A DNA stretch of 64,000 bases from the NCBI RefSeq assembly GCF_002218045.2, contig NZ_AP018685.1, positions 1,054,001 through 1,118,000 of the forward strand, in the 5' to 3' direction. This DNA comes from Vibrio rumoiensis (GTDB lineage Bacteria; Pseudomonadota; Gammaproteobacteria; Enterobacterales; Vibrionaceae). The notes below the pieces were generated by a model. It was not told the DNA's origin, ran no database searches, and saw only the letters and a list, made by a program, of their open reading frames with translations. Made by a program: the position numbers and the translations under genes. Of the stretch, positions 63,495 to 64,000 are shown piece after piece; the first letter of the stretch is position 1; the number at the start of each line of letters is the position of its first letter.

Positions 63495-63797
63495 TTATGC
63501 CGTTGGCTTCTTTTCTAAGCAGCGGCGGCATAAACATCCTTCAAACTTCTCGCTTATTTCTCTCTCTTCCAGTTCAAAACACCAACAGCTGTCCTTTCCT
63601 GCTGCAATGTCACAAAAAGCATTCGAGCCACATTCGGGACAAGTGTGGGTGCTATGGTTACCACTGAGTGTCTCCATTACTTGAGCATGATCCTCATCGT
63701 TCATAGTACGCCATTGCAAAATTTCCGTCATAGTGCGGTGACAGCCTGAGCAAATCCCAGCATTATTTTTACAAGCGGCAATACAAGGTGTTTTCAT
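63495..63797 (-). CDS. DUF1289 / cysteine-rich CWC protein
   Basis: The 100-aa protein has an N-terminal DUF1289 motif, CIAACKNNAGICSGCHRTMTE, and a C-terminal CWC-type region with CPECGSNAFCDI, SCWCFELEE and CLCRRCLE. It has at least 12 cysteines and is probably a metal-binding protein. Two cysteine modules in one short protein suggest a fusion. Function unknown. Confidence 0.85.
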   Translation of the reverse strand: MKTPCIAACKNNAGICSGCHRTMTEILQWRTMNDEDHAQVMETLSGNHSTHTCPECGSNAFCDIAAGKDSCWCFELEEREISEKFEGCLCRRCLEKKPTA

Positions 63798-63960
63798 GAT
63801 AAAAGTCTGGAGCCTAATAAGAAATGTTTTGGCACTTTACCATGTCACTTAAATCAGGTCACTCCTTCAAAACTTTTGAACAAATCCATCAGATGCTTAC
63901 GGTGTGATGGATTTATATCACTCTTATACTGAAGAAAATGAACGAGAAAAGGTGGGCATA

Positions 63961-64000
63961 ATGGGAAAGTTAGTTGAAGGTGTATGGCATGATGTGTGGT
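63961..64000 (+). CDS. yqjG: Start of a YqjG-type glutathionyl-hydroquinone reductase (partial)
   Basis: The window ends 40 bases into this gene. The visible residues, MGKLVEGVWHDVW, match the conserved start of YqjG/ECM4-type glutathione transferases, which reduce glutathionyl-hydroquinones. AAGGTGGG lies just ahead of ATG 63961. The call rests on the short N-terminal signature only. Confidence 0.65.
   Translation, partial: MGKLVEGVWHDVW

Overview
The window looks like a chromosomal segment of a Vibrionaceae gammaproteobacterium, most likely Vibrio or a close relative. The evidence is low-to-moderate GC with many AT-rich intergenic regions, and Vibrio/enteric gene neighbourhoods: yejK / yejL-lapC, rsxABCDGE-nth, yvcK / Moco riboswitch / moaABCDE, oppABCDF, and sodB beside grxD. 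A secreted ChiA-type chitinase and a cellobiose-type PTS also fit. I cannot name the species from sequence alone. I see no prophage, CRISPR array or insertion sequence. The one clear mobile element is a group II intron.

Layout. 1-9.8 kb: the end of an unidentified gene, a small Vibrio-type ORF, a TrpD2/YbiB protein, a membrane diguanylate cyclase, tRNA-Ser, lapC-yejL opposite yejK, asd, a voltage-gated K+ channel and a MarC protein. 9.8-18.4 kb: adhE behind a long leader with an FNR-like box, a degenerate SDR, sodB opposite grxD, a DsbA-like protein, an NhaC/YuiF-type antiporter and RNase T. 18.6-26.2 kb: gloA, nth and the Rsx/Rnf electron-transport operon on the minus strand, with a strongly repetitive RsxC tail, then tRNA-Asn. 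26.7-33 kb: uvrB, yvcK and the moa operon under a molybdenum-cofactor riboswitch. 33-42.5 kb: chitinase and the oligopeptide permease. 42.5-44.4 kb: a group II intron inserted just after the oppF terminator.

44.5-63 kb is a large sugar-acquisition island. It holds four LacI-family regulators, counting three inside it and one at its left edge next to the intron (the set is 44.5, 50.1 and 60.4 kb; only three genes in total are seen). Its other genes are a MalEFGK-type ABC importer, a LamB-family porin, a MalM-like lipoprotein, a ROK sugar kinase, a cellobiose-type PTS (IIB, IIA and two different IIC proteins) and two GH1 6-phospho-beta-glucosidases. To be explicit, the count of LacI regulators is three. 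Two palindrome types recur: GAAA-[C/G]CGG-TTTCCAT at 51.1 and 56.5 kb, and TGAAAT-A/G-TTTCA-like sites at 51.25, 53.0 and perhaps 61.4 kb. They suggest that the ABC and PTS arms share regulators. My reading is a beta-glucoside uptake locus: the porin admits oligosaccharides, the PTS imports and phosphorylates disaccharides, GH1 enzymes split the 6-phosphates and the ROK kinase captures the free glucose. The substrate of the ABC arm is not visible from sequence.

The last kilobase has a DUF486 membrane protein, a cysteine-rich DUF1289/CWC protein and the first codons of a YqjG-type glutathionyl-hydroquinone reductase. I did not find a wholly new defence or signalling system. The most interesting items are the shared operator architecture of the sugar island, the 150-bp RsxC repeats, the intron placement, an inverted DnaA-box pair before uvrB, overlapping palindromes in the chitinase leader, and an 8-bp microsatellite at the end of the ROK gene.
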